Shown here one piece after another: positions 9,190 to 17,398 of a DNA stretch of 28,716 nucleotides. The notes under the pieces were generated by a model. The model was given only the letters and a program-made list of their open reading frames with translations, did no database searches and was not told the DNA's origin. Source of the DNA: Euryarchaeota archaeon UBA58 (GTDB lineage: Archaea; Thermoplasmatota; Poseidoniia; Poseidoniales; Thalassarchaeaceae). The DNA is taken from assembly GCA_002498525.1 (NCBI GenBank), contig DAHR01000013.1, positions 1 through 28,716 of the forward strand. The letters are read 5' to 3'. A program made the position numbers and the translations under genes. Position 1 is the first letter of the stretch, and every line of letters starts with the position of its first letter.

Positions 9190-10470
9190 TCAGAGTCCAG
9201 GGTAGGCTGGACCTTCCTCAAAGCAATATTTCACCGTCTGGAAGCGCGACTTGAATTCGATGACATCACGCTTCACGGTCGTGATTTCCCCTTCTGCGAT
9301 GAGTGCGCGAGCGAAGAATCGCGCCACATCCTGCATCTCATCTGCACCCATGCCGACTCGAGTCAACTCTGGCACGCCGAGTCGCAGGCCGCTGGGTCCG
9401 CTCATCGCCTTGGTATCACCTGGAAGCATGTTCATGTTGGTGATTATACCCGCATCTTCGAGTGTTGCCGCTGCGCGTCGACCTGCACCTGAATCGGGGC
9501 CACCATGGCGGGTCAGAACTTGATGGCTCGCCGTGTAGCCTCGCTCCTCGGCGAGCACATCGAAACCTTCCGCCGCCAGTGCCGCGCCGAGCGACTTCGC
9601 ATTGGTGACGATGTCACGAGCATATTCGCTACCGAAGGCCTCGAACTCAGCCAGCGCCACGACCTTTCCAGCGACGTGGTGCAGATGGTAGGAGGAGCAG
9701 GTGCCGGGGAATATTGAACTGTTGAGTTTCTTGTGAAATTTCTCATCATCTGAATCGGAAAGAACGAATCCGCCTTGAGGTCCGGGGAAGGTCTTGTGGC
9801 TCGAACCGGTCATCACATCGGCACCTTCGTGGAGAGGATCCTGGAATTGACCACCAGCGATCAGCCCGAGAACATGAGCCCCGTCGTACATCACTTTTGC
9901 ACCGACCTCATGAGCCGCATCAGCCATCTCTTGAAGCGGCGTCGGGAAGAGGAAAACCGATTGGCCGAACAGCGCCAACTGCGGCTCAGTCTCACGAATC
10001 AACGCACAAGCCGCATCTATATCCGGCTCCATGCGATCGATATCCCACGGATAGGTGACAAGGTTCAGCCCGCGAACACCTACAGCACCCATCCGGGCGT
10101 GTGAGATATGTCCGCCATCCGCAGTTGAAACTGCGGTTATCGTATCGCCAGGCATCGCCAGCGCCTTCAGCGCGGCCATATTCGATACGGTGCCTGAAGT
10201 CGACTGGATGTTGGCGAATCGGCAACTGAAAACCCGCCGCGCCGATTCGAGACCAAGACTCTCGATTGTATCAAAATCCTCGCAACCCTGGTAATATCGC
10301 TTACCAGGCAGCCCTTCCGCGTAACGCCCGTGAAGATCCGAATTCACCGCCCTTGCGACCATCGGCGAGATGATGTTCTCACTCGCGATCATCGGCAGAC
10401 TGTCGCGATAAAGCCGACCAGAGGCATTGACTGCTTCCAGAACCCGACGCGCCGCATCAGCCGAAGTCAT
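9190..10470 (-). CDS. glyA: Serine hydroxymethyltransferase
   Basis: This 426-residue cytoplasmic PLP enzyme interconverts serine and glycine while loading the one-carbon unit on tetrahydrofolate. The PLP lysine is K226 in GSSHKTFPGPQGG; the MIASENIISP motif near residue 27 and RYAEGLPGKRYYQGC near 49 are family hallmarks. Length and the C-terminal VIEFKSRFQTVKYCFE segment are like archaeal SHMTs. The start is ATG 10470. It diverges from the type-3 repeat surface protein with 108 bases between starts and precedes the M60 lipoprotein on the same strand. Functionally it belongs with gcvPA, gcvPB and gcvT elsewhere in the window. A small self-complementary CGGA-CAAG-TCCG lies directly after the stop codon (9178-9189). 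Confidence 0.95.
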   Translation of the reverse strand: MTSADAARRVLEAVNASGRLYRDSLPMIASENIISPMVARAVNSDLHGRYAEGLPGKRYYQGCEDFDTIESLGLESARRVFSCRFANIQSTSGTVSNMAALKALAMPGDTITAVSTADGGHISHARMGAVGVRGLNLVTYPWDIDRMEPDIDAACALIRETEPQLALFGQSVFLFPTPLQEMADAAHEVGAKVMYDGAHVLGLIAGGQFQDPLHEGADVMTGSSHKTFPGPQGGFVLSDSDDEKFHKKLNSSIFPGTCSSYHLHHVAGKVVALAEFEAFGSEYARDIVTNAKSLGAALAAEGFDVLAEERGYTASHQVLTRHGGPDSGAGRRAAATLEDAGIITNMNMLPGDTKAMSGPSGLRLGVPELTRVGMGADEMQDVARFFARALIAEGEITTVKRDVIEFKSRFQTVKYCFEEGPAYPGL

Positions 10471-10578
10471 GCGCTCTGCTGGGTCACGCAGTCAAAGAGG
10501 ATGACGGTTGCTCCGGCTCGCTTGAATCGGACAGAAAACATCAGGCAGTTATTTCAATCCCCTCTTCCTTGGCGATGC

Positions 10579-12816
10579 ATGACCCGACTTGCGAAGCCTC
10601 TCTCACTGCTTTTCGCCATGATGCTATTGATGACCACACCGACCGTTCTGGCGGACGATACCGACGGCGATGGCGTCGACGACGCCAACGATGATTTTCC
10701 AAATGACCCTTGTGCTCACACCGATACCGATGGGGATGGGTTGCCTGATACTGTCGTCTCTGGCTGTTCATCGACGGTGATCTCGGGATTCACCTCATTC
10801 GAAGAGCCGAACAATGGCACGAAGTACTACGATTACGGCGACCAGGGGAGCGATCGATATCTCTGGAACAATGTCGATCAGTCTGAAGTCGCTTACAATT
10901 CGACTGGTAATGAATTGGGTTTCAAGCTGTATTACGAGTCGACAGGCGGGGTCGGGCTGACCGACGGTGACTGGTTCGGAGTCGTTTCCTACAATGGCAC
11001 TGTCGGCAATTTCACCGATGGAGTGAAAGGATACCAGATGTCAGATATCGATGGAATCACGACGTTTGAACTCGATACTGTTACCGCAAATTCACTCACT
11101 TTCGATATCTACCTTCAGGATACTGGCTACGAAACATCGGGTCCCGAGGATTACCTGATTATTCGATTCGTCACAGCGACCACCTCGACCGATATCCTCA
11201 ACACGACTGGGCAAGATATCGACCAAGCATATTCCGCATATCTCGGAGTTTGGACTACTGAGACTGTCAGCCTCGGCGGGGCTACCGGTTCATTGGAAGT
11301 TGAGTTCTCTTCGAACAGCGCCTCTGAGACCGTCTATCTCGACAATATCGTCTTCACTGCGACCACGACCCTGACTGAGGACCTCGACGACGACAACGAT
11401 GGTTGGACCGATTCGGATGAGGCTGATTGCGGCACGGATCCGATTGATGCGACCTCCGTGCCGACTGATACCAATGGTGACGGCGTCTGTGATGCGCTTG
11501 AGAGCGATGACACCGATGGAGATGGCATCGCCAACGAATACGATGACGATGATGACAACGATGGCGTCGATGATGTCGATGATGCATTCCCGCTCGACGC
11601 CAGCGAATGGGAGGATACAGACGGTGATGGGATTGGCAACAATGCCGACACCGATGACGATGATGATGGCCACTTAGATACTGAGGAAGCAGATTGTGGC
11701 AGCGATCCCGAGGACTCTTCCTCAACCCCGCTTGACAGTGACGGGGACGCTCTGTGCGATTTACTGGATCCTGACGATGACAATGATGGCGTCGCCGACG
11801 TTGCCGATGCTTTTCCACACGATTCTAGCGAATGGACAGATACAGACAGCGACGGTGTCGGGAACAATGCAGATACCGATGACGATGACGACGGTGCCTC
11901 AGATACCCAAGAGAATGATTGCGGCACCGACCCGCTCGATTCATCCTCGACACCGACCGATTCCGACGGTGACGGGATCTGCGACGGAATCGACATGGAC
12001 TCTGACAACGACGGCGTTCTCGACGCTGACGATGACTTCCCTGACGATGAATGCGCTAGCCTCGACACCGATGATGACAGCATGCCTGACTCGATCATCG
12101 ACGGCTGCAACAGCCTCCTCATCGAGGACGATGACGACGATGACGACGACTGGTCAGACGTGATGGAAGCAAACTGCGACAGCGACCCTTTGAACGCTCA
12201 TTCGGTTCCTCTAGACACTGATTCGGACGGCACTTGCGATGTCGACGATTACGATGATGATGACGATGGTTACGAGGATGCAATTGACTCATTCCCTCTC
12301 GATGCAAGCGAATGGACAGATATCGATGGCGATGGCACCGGAGACAATGCCGACACCGACGATGACGGCGACGGATGGCCCGACTCTGTCGAGGAAGATT
12401 GTGGCTCAGATGCCACGAATGCCGATTCGCAACCTAGCGATGGTGATGGAGATGGCATGTGTGATCCACAGGATCCGGACGATGACGGCGATGGCATCGC
12501 CGATGACCAAGATGCATTTCCAAACGACCCAGCAGAATGGGATGACACAGATGGCGACGGGATCGGCAACAATGCTGATTCAGACGACGATGGTGACGGA
12601 GTCTCGGACAACGAGGAGAACGAATGTGGTTCAGATTCCCTCGATGCAGAATCTACCCCAGTAGATGTCGACGATGATGGAATCTGCGATTCTATGGATG
12701 ACTACATACAGTCACCAGACCCAGTAGATGACGAAGAAACGCCCGGATTCGGCACCCTCGCAGGAGTGATTTCGATGCTCGGAGCAGCGATGTTCCTCGG
12801 ACGCAGGCGAGAGTGA
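10579..12816 (+). CDS. Secreted Ca-binding thrombospondin type-3 repeat protein with PGF-CTERM tail
   Basis: I start at ATG 10579 because it begins a clean signal peptide (hydrophobic core 8-24, cut expected after VLA at 25); the frame is open further upstream but that extension is basic and runs into the glyA promoter. The 745-residue protein has a short Asp-rich repeat (26-60), a unique beta-rich domain (about 66-265, with an FEEPNNG start and EDYLIIRF core), then a long array of DxDxDG thrombospondin type-3-like units up to about 710. It ends with PGFG at 722, a hydrophobic helix and RRRE, a PGF-CTERM-type archaeosortase signal. Such tails are known to be processed and lipid-anchored in archaea. 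A cell-surface, Ca-stiffened stalk or adhesin role is inferred. A TTATTT element centred about 28 bases upstream fits a leaderless transcript. Confidence 0.85.
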   Translation: MTRLAKPLSLLFAMMLLMTTPTVLADDTDGDGVDDANDDFPNDPCAHTDTDGDGLPDTVVSGCSSTVISGFTSFEEPNNGTKYYDYGDQGSDRYLWNNVDQSEVAYNSTGNELGFKLYYESTGGVGLTDGDWFGVVSYNGTVGNFTDGVKGYQMSDIDGITTFELDTVTANSLTFDIYLQDTGYETSGPEDYLIIRFVTATTSTDILNTTGQDIDQAYSAYLGVWTTETVSLGGATGSLEVEFSSNSASETVYLDNIVFTATTTLTEDLDDDNDGWTDSDEADCGTDPIDATSVPTDTNGDGVCDALESDDTDGDGIANEYDDDDDNDGVDDVDDAFPLDASEWEDTDGDGIGNNADTDDDDDGHLDTEEADCGSDPEDSSSTPLDSDGDALCDLLDPDDDNDGVADVADAFPHDSSEWTDTDSDGVGNNADTDDDDDGASDTQENDCGTDPLDSSSTPTDSDGDGICDGIDMDSDNDGVLDADDDFPDDECASLDTDDDSMPDSIIDGCNSLLIEDDDDDDDDWSDVMEANCDSDPLNAHSVPLDTDSDGTCDVDDYDDDDDGYEDAIDSFPLDASEWTDIDGDGTGDNADTDDDGDGWPDSVEEDCGSDATNADSQPSDGDGDGMCDPQDPDDDGDGIADDQDAFPNDPAEWDDTDGDGIGNNADSDDDGDGVSDNEENECGSDSLDAESTPVDVDDDGICDSMDDYIQSPDPVDDEETPGFGTLAGVISMLGAAMFLGRRRE

Positions 12817-12849
12817 AGCACAAAAGGCAAGCGAGACGCCAAAGGCTCG

Positions 12850-15492
12850 ATGACTTCGCGTCGAAGACTCTCAATGTTTCTGGTTCTGCTGCTAGTCCTA
12901 GCTGTCCCACAGGCAGCTTTCGGCAATGCCAGTGGCAAGACCGGCGCTTCCTCGAACGGATGCGGGTGCCACGGAGGTGGTGCGAATCAGGTCACTCCGA
13001 GCCTAGGCGGGCTTCCAGCAGATGGGTATGAACCGACCACGTCTTACGCCCTCTCGATCGGCGGTTCGGGAACACCCTCTGGAACCCAAGGCGGCTTCAA
13101 TCTGGCCTCAACACTCGGGACTTTCTCGAACCCGGGAACAAATGCCCAGTTGTCCGCAGGGGAGGTCACGCACTCCAATTCGAACGCGCGAGCGTGGACG
13201 GTGAACTGGACTTCTCCGACAAATGATTCAGGCGATGTGACCTTCACTCTGGCGGTCAATTTCGTCAACGGAAACGGCTTCAACACGGGCGACGGCTGGG
13301 GGACTGATTCTTGGGTCCTCTCTCAGGAACCGTGGGATTCTGATGGTGATGGATGGTCGGATGATGATGAGTCGGCTTGCGGCACGGATTCACAGGACAA
13401 CAGCTCCGTGCCGACCGATACTGACGGCGATGGGGTGTGCAATCCTATCGATACCGACGACGATGATGACGGCTGGTCCGATACCGATGAGTCGGCTTGC
13501 GGGACTGATTCAGAAGACTCGAACTCGACACCTATTGACACCGATTCCGATGGGACGTGCAATGCTCTCGACAGCGACGATGATGGCGATGGCTGGTCGG
13601 ATACGGATGAGGCTGATTGTGGGACGAATTCGACCGATGGTCAATCGACGCCTCTCGATACAGATGGTGATGGCGTCTGCAATGCACTCGATTCCGATGA
13701 TGATGGAGATGGCTGGAGCGATGTTGTTGAGTCGCTCTGTGGGACCGATTCTCTGAACTCAAGCTCGATACCGATCGATACCGATGGAGACACGATCTGC
13801 GATGTCCTCGATGCAGACGATGATGGTGATGGCTGGACGGATGACGACGAGGTTACTTGCGGCACGAACTCGACCGATTCGGGCTCCGTGCCGACCGATA
13901 CCGATTCTGATGGCATCTGCAATATCGTCGATCTCGATGATGATGGGGACGGTTGGAGTGATGAGGAGGAGGCCACCTGTGGCTCGAATTCAACGGATTC
14001 GAGCAGCGTTCCAGACGATTTTGATGGCGATGGAATCTGCGATGTATCGGATGACGACGATGACGGTGATGGTTGGAACGATACCGATGATGACTTCCCA
14101 TTCGATTCGACTGAATGGAATGACAATGACGGTGACGGCCGCGGCGACAATGCCGACGCGGACGATGACGATGATACCTGGACCGATTCCGACGAGGCCG
14201 ATTGCGGTACAGACCCGTTGAATGCCAGCGATGTGCCGGCTGACCCCGATGGTGACAGAATCTGCAGTGCGCTCGATGATGACGACGATGGCGATGGAGT
14301 CCTCGACGTCGACGATGAGTTCCCGGATGATGCCAATGAGACTAGCGACTTCGATGGCGACGGAATCGGCGACAATGGCGACACAGATGATGACGGCGAT
14401 TCTTGGTCGGATTCCGACGAGGCGGCATGTGGTACGAATTCGCGCGACAACGCCTCGATTCCATCCGATTTCGACGGTGATATGGTCTGCGACTTGATGG
14501 ATGATGATGATGACGATGATGGCGTCGATGATGTCGATGATGCCTTCCCTTACGATGGCAGTGAATCGATGGACACGGACCAGGATGGTATCGGCGACAA
14601 TGCTGATGACGACGATGATGCAGATGGTTGGCTAGACTCGGATGAGACCGATTGCGGCACCGATTCGAAGGATGACACCTCGATTCCTCTCGATACCGAT
14701 TCCGACATGATCTGCGATCTTGTCGACGACGATGACGATGGCGATGGAATAGTCGATGAAATCGATGAATTTCCCAATGACGCTACGGAATGGAGTGATC
14801 TTGATAGCGATGGAATCGGCGATAATGCTGACCTCGACGATGATGGCGATGGCTTCGATGACGACATCGATGCATTCCCAATCGATTCTATGGAATGGCT
14901 CGATACCGACGGCGACGGGGTCGGCGACAACGCAGACACCGATGCCGATGGCGACGGTTGGAGCGATGCTGATGAGGAAGAACTCGGCTACGACCCACTC
15001 GATGCGAACTCCTTCCCGATTGACACTGACGAAGACGGGATCGCTGACAACAGGGACGACGATGACGATGGGGATGGTTACGAAGACCGTGACGAGGAAC
15101 GCTGCCTGAGCGACCCACTCGACGCGGCCTCGATTCCCACCGATTCAGATTCTGACAATGAATGCGATGAACTTGATTCTGACGATGATAATGACGGCGT
15201 TGCCGACATTTTCGACGACTTCCCAACAGACCCACTCGAGTACAAGGATAGCGATGGTGATGGCGAGGGTGACAATGCTGACTTCGACGATGACAACGAT
15301 GGCTGGTCGGATTATGCCGAGCAGCGCTGCCTGACCGACTCGAAAGATGCGAGCAGCGTTCCGGTGGACTCCGATGGTGACGGTATCTGCGACATCAACG
15401 AGGAGACTGATGACGGTGGATTGCTACCCGGATTCGGGGCTCTTGCAGCGATCTCAATGTTGGGCGCCGCCGCGCGCGCTCGTAGAGATTGA
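12850..15492 (+). CDS. Secreted choice-of-anchor-V-like / type-3 repeat surface protein with PGF-CTERM tail
   Basis: The 880-residue product has an N-terminal signal peptide (hydrophobic 9-20, cut expected after AAFG near 25). Residues about 26-160 look like the choice-of-anchor-V / Reeler-type domain, with a Cys-His cluster CGCH at 38-41 where relatives often carry CxxCH, followed by an AWTVNWTSP core. From about 165 to 845 it is a type-3 repeat array; the first part is an exact 40-residue repeat with Cys at 177, 217, 257, 297, 337 and 377 and a second Cys 20 residues after each. The tail has PGFG at 860 with a hydrophobic run and RARRD, a PGF-CTERM-like anchor. The gene follows its paralogue-like neighbour by 33 bases, so co-transcription is likely. 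A surface or matrix role is inferred; no enzyme domain is visible. Confidence 0.85.
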   Translation: MTSRRRLSMFLVLLLVLAVPQAAFGNASGKTGASSNGCGCHGGGANQVTPSLGGLPADGYEPTTSYALSIGGSGTPSGTQGGFNLASTLGTFSNPGTNAQLSAGEVTHSNSNARAWTVNWTSPTNDSGDVTFTLAVNFVNGNGFNTGDGWGTDSWVLSQEPWDSDGDGWSDDDESACGTDSQDNSSVPTDTDGDGVCNPIDTDDDDDGWSDTDESACGTDSEDSNSTPIDTDSDGTCNALDSDDDGDGWSDTDEADCGTNSTDGQSTPLDTDGDGVCNALDSDDDGDGWSDVVESLCGTDSLNSSSIPIDTDGDTICDVLDADDDGDGWTDDDEVTCGTNSTDSGSVPTDTDSDGICNIVDLDDDGDGWSDEEEATCGSNSTDSSSVPDDFDGDGICDVSDDDDDGDGWNDTDDDFPFDSTEWNDNDGDGRGDNADADDDDDTWTDSDEADCGTDPLNASDVPADPDGDRICSALDDDDDGDGVLDVDDEFPDDANETSDFDGDGIGDNGDTDDDGDSWSDSDEAACGTNSRDNASIPSDFDGDMVCDLMDDDDDDDGVDDVDDAFPYDGSESMDTDQDGIGDNADDDDDADGWLDSDETDCGTDSKDDTSIPLDTDSDMICDLVDDDDDGDGIVDEIDEFPNDATEWSDLDSDGIGDNADLDDDGDGFDDDIDAFPIDSMEWLDTDGDGVGDNADTDADGDGWSDADEEELGYDPLDANSFPIDTDEDGIADNRDDDDDGDGYEDRDEERCLSDPLDAASIPTDSDSDNECDELDSDDDNDGVADIFDDFPTDPLEYKDSDGDGEGDNADFDDDNDGWSDYAEQRCLTDSKDASSVPVDSDGDGICDINEETDDGGLLPGFGALAAISMLGAAARARRD
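13320..14040 (+). repeat. In-register 120-bp coding tandem repeat (six units)
   Basis: Within the second type-3 repeat gene, Cys codons of the E-S/A-x-CGT motif end at 13380, 13500, 13620, 13740, 13860 and 13980, exactly 120 bases apart, and the companion Cys codons end at 13440, 13560, 13680, 13800, 13920 and 14040. The period is 40 residues without any indel. Third-codon positions differ between units, so the array is old enough to have drifted or is under protein-level selection. After about 14050 the array becomes irregular and includes DDxFPxDxxEW spacers. Confidence 0.9.
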
Positions 15493-15515
15493 ATGGCGCC
15501 CGCGCGCAGAGCGCG
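15475..15515 (+). terminator. Possible hairpin spanning the stop of the second repeat protein
   Basis: CGCGCTC (15475-15481) can pair with GAGCGCG (15509-15515), bracketing the stop codon at 15490-15492. The region is very G+C rich and no T-run follows, so this is only a weak terminator candidate. Confidence 0.25.
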
Positions 15516-15583
15516 AGTTCTCCACATCGAATTTTGATAACCAGAGGATGTGCTCACGGCGACACGGAAGTGACGAGGATTTG

Positions 15584-15659
15584 TGGCGCCGACAGCAGGA
15601 CTCGAACCTGCGACCTGTGGATTAACAGTCCACCGCTCCACCAACTAAGCTATGTCGGC
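15584..15659 (-). tRNA. tRNA-Asn (GTT)
   Basis: Read on the minus strand, the 7-bp acceptor GCCGACA / TGTCGGC pairs perfectly, the anticodon arm is GTGGA-CTGTTAA-TCCAC with anticodon GTT, and the T arm is GCAGG-TTCGAGT-CCTGC. The discriminator base is G, and CCA (15584-15586) is encoded in the DNA. No intron is seen. The body without CCA is 15587-15659. Confidence 0.96.
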
Positions 15660-15865
15660 CTAGCCTGCGGCTGGAACATCCGTTCATGAATGAATCGGGT
15701 GAAAGGACGTCGAATCTGAAAGGATTGCAGTCAGGTTTTCAAGCGATTGAACGCGGTGCGAATTTTAGGAATCCAATACTCAGAAGGGTTCTGCTCCAAT
15801 AAAAAACGAAGTGACTCAGAAACTGAGATCTAATTCAATCTCTTACTACCCAGTGTATTTGCCAT
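15660..15865. other. Gene-free spacer between tRNA-Asn and the guaAB 3' stem-loop
   Basis: I see no convincing ORF here. It contains the upstream (promoter) side of tRNA-Asn, a palindromic TTCATGAA about 25 bases before the tRNA 5' end (15683-15690), an A-run near 15800-15806 and a small CTCAG-AAA-CTGAG hairpin at 15815-15827. No function can be assigned. Confidence 0.5.
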
Positions 15866-15918
15866 GAGTGATTACGATTAGACTTCGCCCGTAGGGCGAA
15901 GATGAAGAGTAATCACTC
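15866..15918 (-). terminator. Two-part perfect stem-loop at the guaAB stop codon
   Basis: An outer 10-bp perfect stem (GAGTGATTAC 15866-15875 with GTAATCACTC 15909-15918) encloses a symmetric 7x7 internal loop and an inner 8-bp perfect stem (CTTCGCCC 15883-15890 with GGGCGAAG 15894-15901) closed by a 3-base loop. The outer stem includes the guaAB stop codon TGA (15913-15915). It lies at the end of the gcv-pur-gua run, so a transcription end, 3'-end processing or stabilising role is inferred. There is no U-tract, so it is not a bacterial-type terminator. Confidence 0.7.
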
Positions 15919-16869
15919 CCATTCGATTGTTCCAGGCGGCTTGTTGGTGATATCGTAAACGACTCGGTTCACCTGACCCTTGAGAGTGTTGGAAATTTCG
16001 GTGCTGATCTCCGTCAGGACTTCGTGCGGAATCGGTGAGTACCGCGCGCTCATCCCATCGAGACTCGATACCGCTCTGACGACGACAGTCTCCCCGTGCA
16101 CACGTGCATCACCATGGACGCCGACGGACCGCACAGGCAGTAATGCAGCGAAGTATTGCCACGGTAGGTCGCACTTGCCCGCAGCGGCGGCGGCCTGCAA
16201 GTGCGTCTCGACGATATGACAGGCTTCACGGCAGGCCTCGACTCGCTCGGGGGTCAAGTCGCCAAGGACTCGAACGGCGAGGCCGGGGCCTGGGAAAGGT
16301 TGGCGCTCGCTCGATTCGAGTTTCAATTCGCGAGCGATCTGGCGAACCTCGTCCTTGTAGAATTCACGCAGAGGTTCGACGATGGTCAGATTGACATCTT
16401 CGGGTAATCCACCGACATTGTGGTGGCTCTTGATGACGTCACGATTGCCACCACCAGACTCGATCCAATCGGGCGCGATGGTGCCTTGAACGAGATATTT
16501 AGCTCCGCAGACGGCTTGTTCCTCCTCAAAAACCCGAATGAATTGCTCACCGATGACATGGCGCTTGGCCTCGGGCTCAGTGACACCTTCGAGATTCCTG
16601 AAGAAGCGTTCTGAAGCATCGACCACCTTGAGTTCGATACCCATATCGGCGAACATCGCGACGACATCCTCAGTCTCACCCTTGCGCATGAATCCGGTGT
16701 CTACATAGACGCAGTGGAGCAAACTGCCGACTGCGCGATGCGCCAAAACAGCAGCGACACTCGAATCGATACCGCCTGAACATGCGATGATCGCGGTATC
16801 GTCAATCTGAGATTGCAATGCCTCAATCGCCTCATCGACCAGCATCTGAGTCTGAAGCACCGGAATCAC
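15913..16869 (-). CDS. guaAB: GMP synthase, ATP-pyrophosphatase subunit (subunit B)
   Basis: The 318-residue protein is the synthetase half of GMP synthase: it adenylates XMP with ATP and uses ammonia from a separate glutaminase subunit to form GMP. The PP-loop SGGIDSS is at 31-37, the FPGPGLAVRVLGD motif is central, and the protein ends with the family C-terminus TNKPPGTIEWE. There is no class-I amidotransferase domain, as is usual in archaea where GMPS is two polypeptides; the glutaminase gene is not in the window. The start is GTG at 16869 in a GTGA overlap with the purE stop, which favours translational coupling; an ATG eight codons further in (16845) is the alternative. A large stem-loop sits at its stop. 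Confidence 0.95.
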   Translation of the reverse strand: MIPVLQTQMLVDEAIEALQSQIDDTAIIACSGGIDSSVAAVLAHRAVGSLLHCVYVDTGFMRKGETEDVVAMFADMGIELKVVDASERFFRNLEGVTEPEAKRHVIGEQFIRVFEEEQAVCGAKYLVQGTIAPDWIESGGGNRDVIKSHHNVGGLPEDVNLTIVEPLREFYKDEVRQIARELKLESSERQPFPGPGLAVRVLGDLTPERVEACREACHIVETHLQAAAAAGKCDLPWQYFAALLPVRSVGVHGDARVHGETVVVRAVSSLDGMSARYSPIPHEVLTEISTEISNTLKGQVNRVVYDITNKPPGTIEWE

Positions 16870-17339
16870 TCCTGAATCGACTCGTCGTCAGCGATGACCT
16901 TCGCGGTCATCGCAACCCGCCACTCAGCGTACTTCGCAGCCATCTCATCATCATTCATCGCCAACATCTGCACAGCCAGGGCACCAGCGTTCTCACCGCG
17001 GTCAACACCGACGGTGGCAACGGGCATTCCCGGCGGCATCTGAACGATGGAAAGCAGCGAATCGAGCGGAACCTTGCCGCCGACTGGAACCCCAATGACA
17101 GGTCGATTGGTCATTGAAGCGATGACACCCGGGAGGGCGGCTGCAACGCCAGCCATGCCGATGAAGACCTTGCAGCCGGAAGCCTCAGCTTCAGCAACCA
17201 CAGCTTCGAGATATTTTGGTGCACGGTGAGCGGAGGCGACACGAATCTCGTAGTCGACGTCGAATCGGTCGAGGACCGATTTGCACTTGTCAGCTATTGG
17301 CTTGTCGGATTTGGAGCCGAGCACGACGCAAATGTCCAT
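16866..17339 (-). CDS. purE: N5-carboxyaminoimidazole ribonucleotide mutase
   Basis: This is a PurE-family enzyme of de novo purine synthesis, forming CAIR. From ATG 17339 the protein is 157 residues and begins MDICVVLGSKSDKP, matching the family N-terminus with the GSKSD substrate loop; SAHRAP near residue 36-41 and the GMAGVAAALPG and GGKVPLDSLLSIVQMPPGMPVATV segments are characteristic of the CAIR-binding site. A longer version starting at GTG 17402 would overlap the upstream stop as GTGA and add 21 residues (RQFSSFCPRQAFEP-like) that have no PurE counterpart; I prefer the ATG but the coupled start cannot be excluded. No purK is visible. Its stop overlaps guaAB. It lies in the same-strand run with gcvPA and gcvPB. 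Confidence 0.93.
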   Translation of the reverse strand: MDICVVLGSKSDKPIADKCKSVLDRFDVDYEIRVASAHRAPKYLEAVVAEAEASGCKVFIGMAGVAAALPGVIASMTNRPVIGVPVGGKVPLDSLLSIVQMPPGMPVATVGVDRGENAGALAVQMLAMNDDEMAAKYAEWRVAMTAKVIADDESIQE

Positions 17340-17398
17340 GTCGGGGCGGACTGTAGCCGGTTCAAATGCCTGCCGAGGGCAGAAACTCGAGAATTGCC

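Noticed and set aside
10330..10578. N-terminal extension of the first repeat protein to an upstream start
   Set aside because: It overlaps glyA and its promoter, is basic, and would bury the signal peptide; ATG 10579 is better.
11334..15296. Long minus-strand frames rich in Ser (for example 11334-12122 and 13641-14450) opposite the repeat proteins
   Set aside because: They are mirror images of GAT/GAC-rich coding repeats; their Ser/Pro-only composition has no domain, and the + strand frames have signal peptides and sorting tails.
13320..15400. Regular repeat spacing suggesting a CRISPR-like or satellite array
   Set aside because: The 120-nt period is fully in frame with an acidic type-3 repeat protein, units diverge at third positions, and there are no identical repeats with unique spacers.
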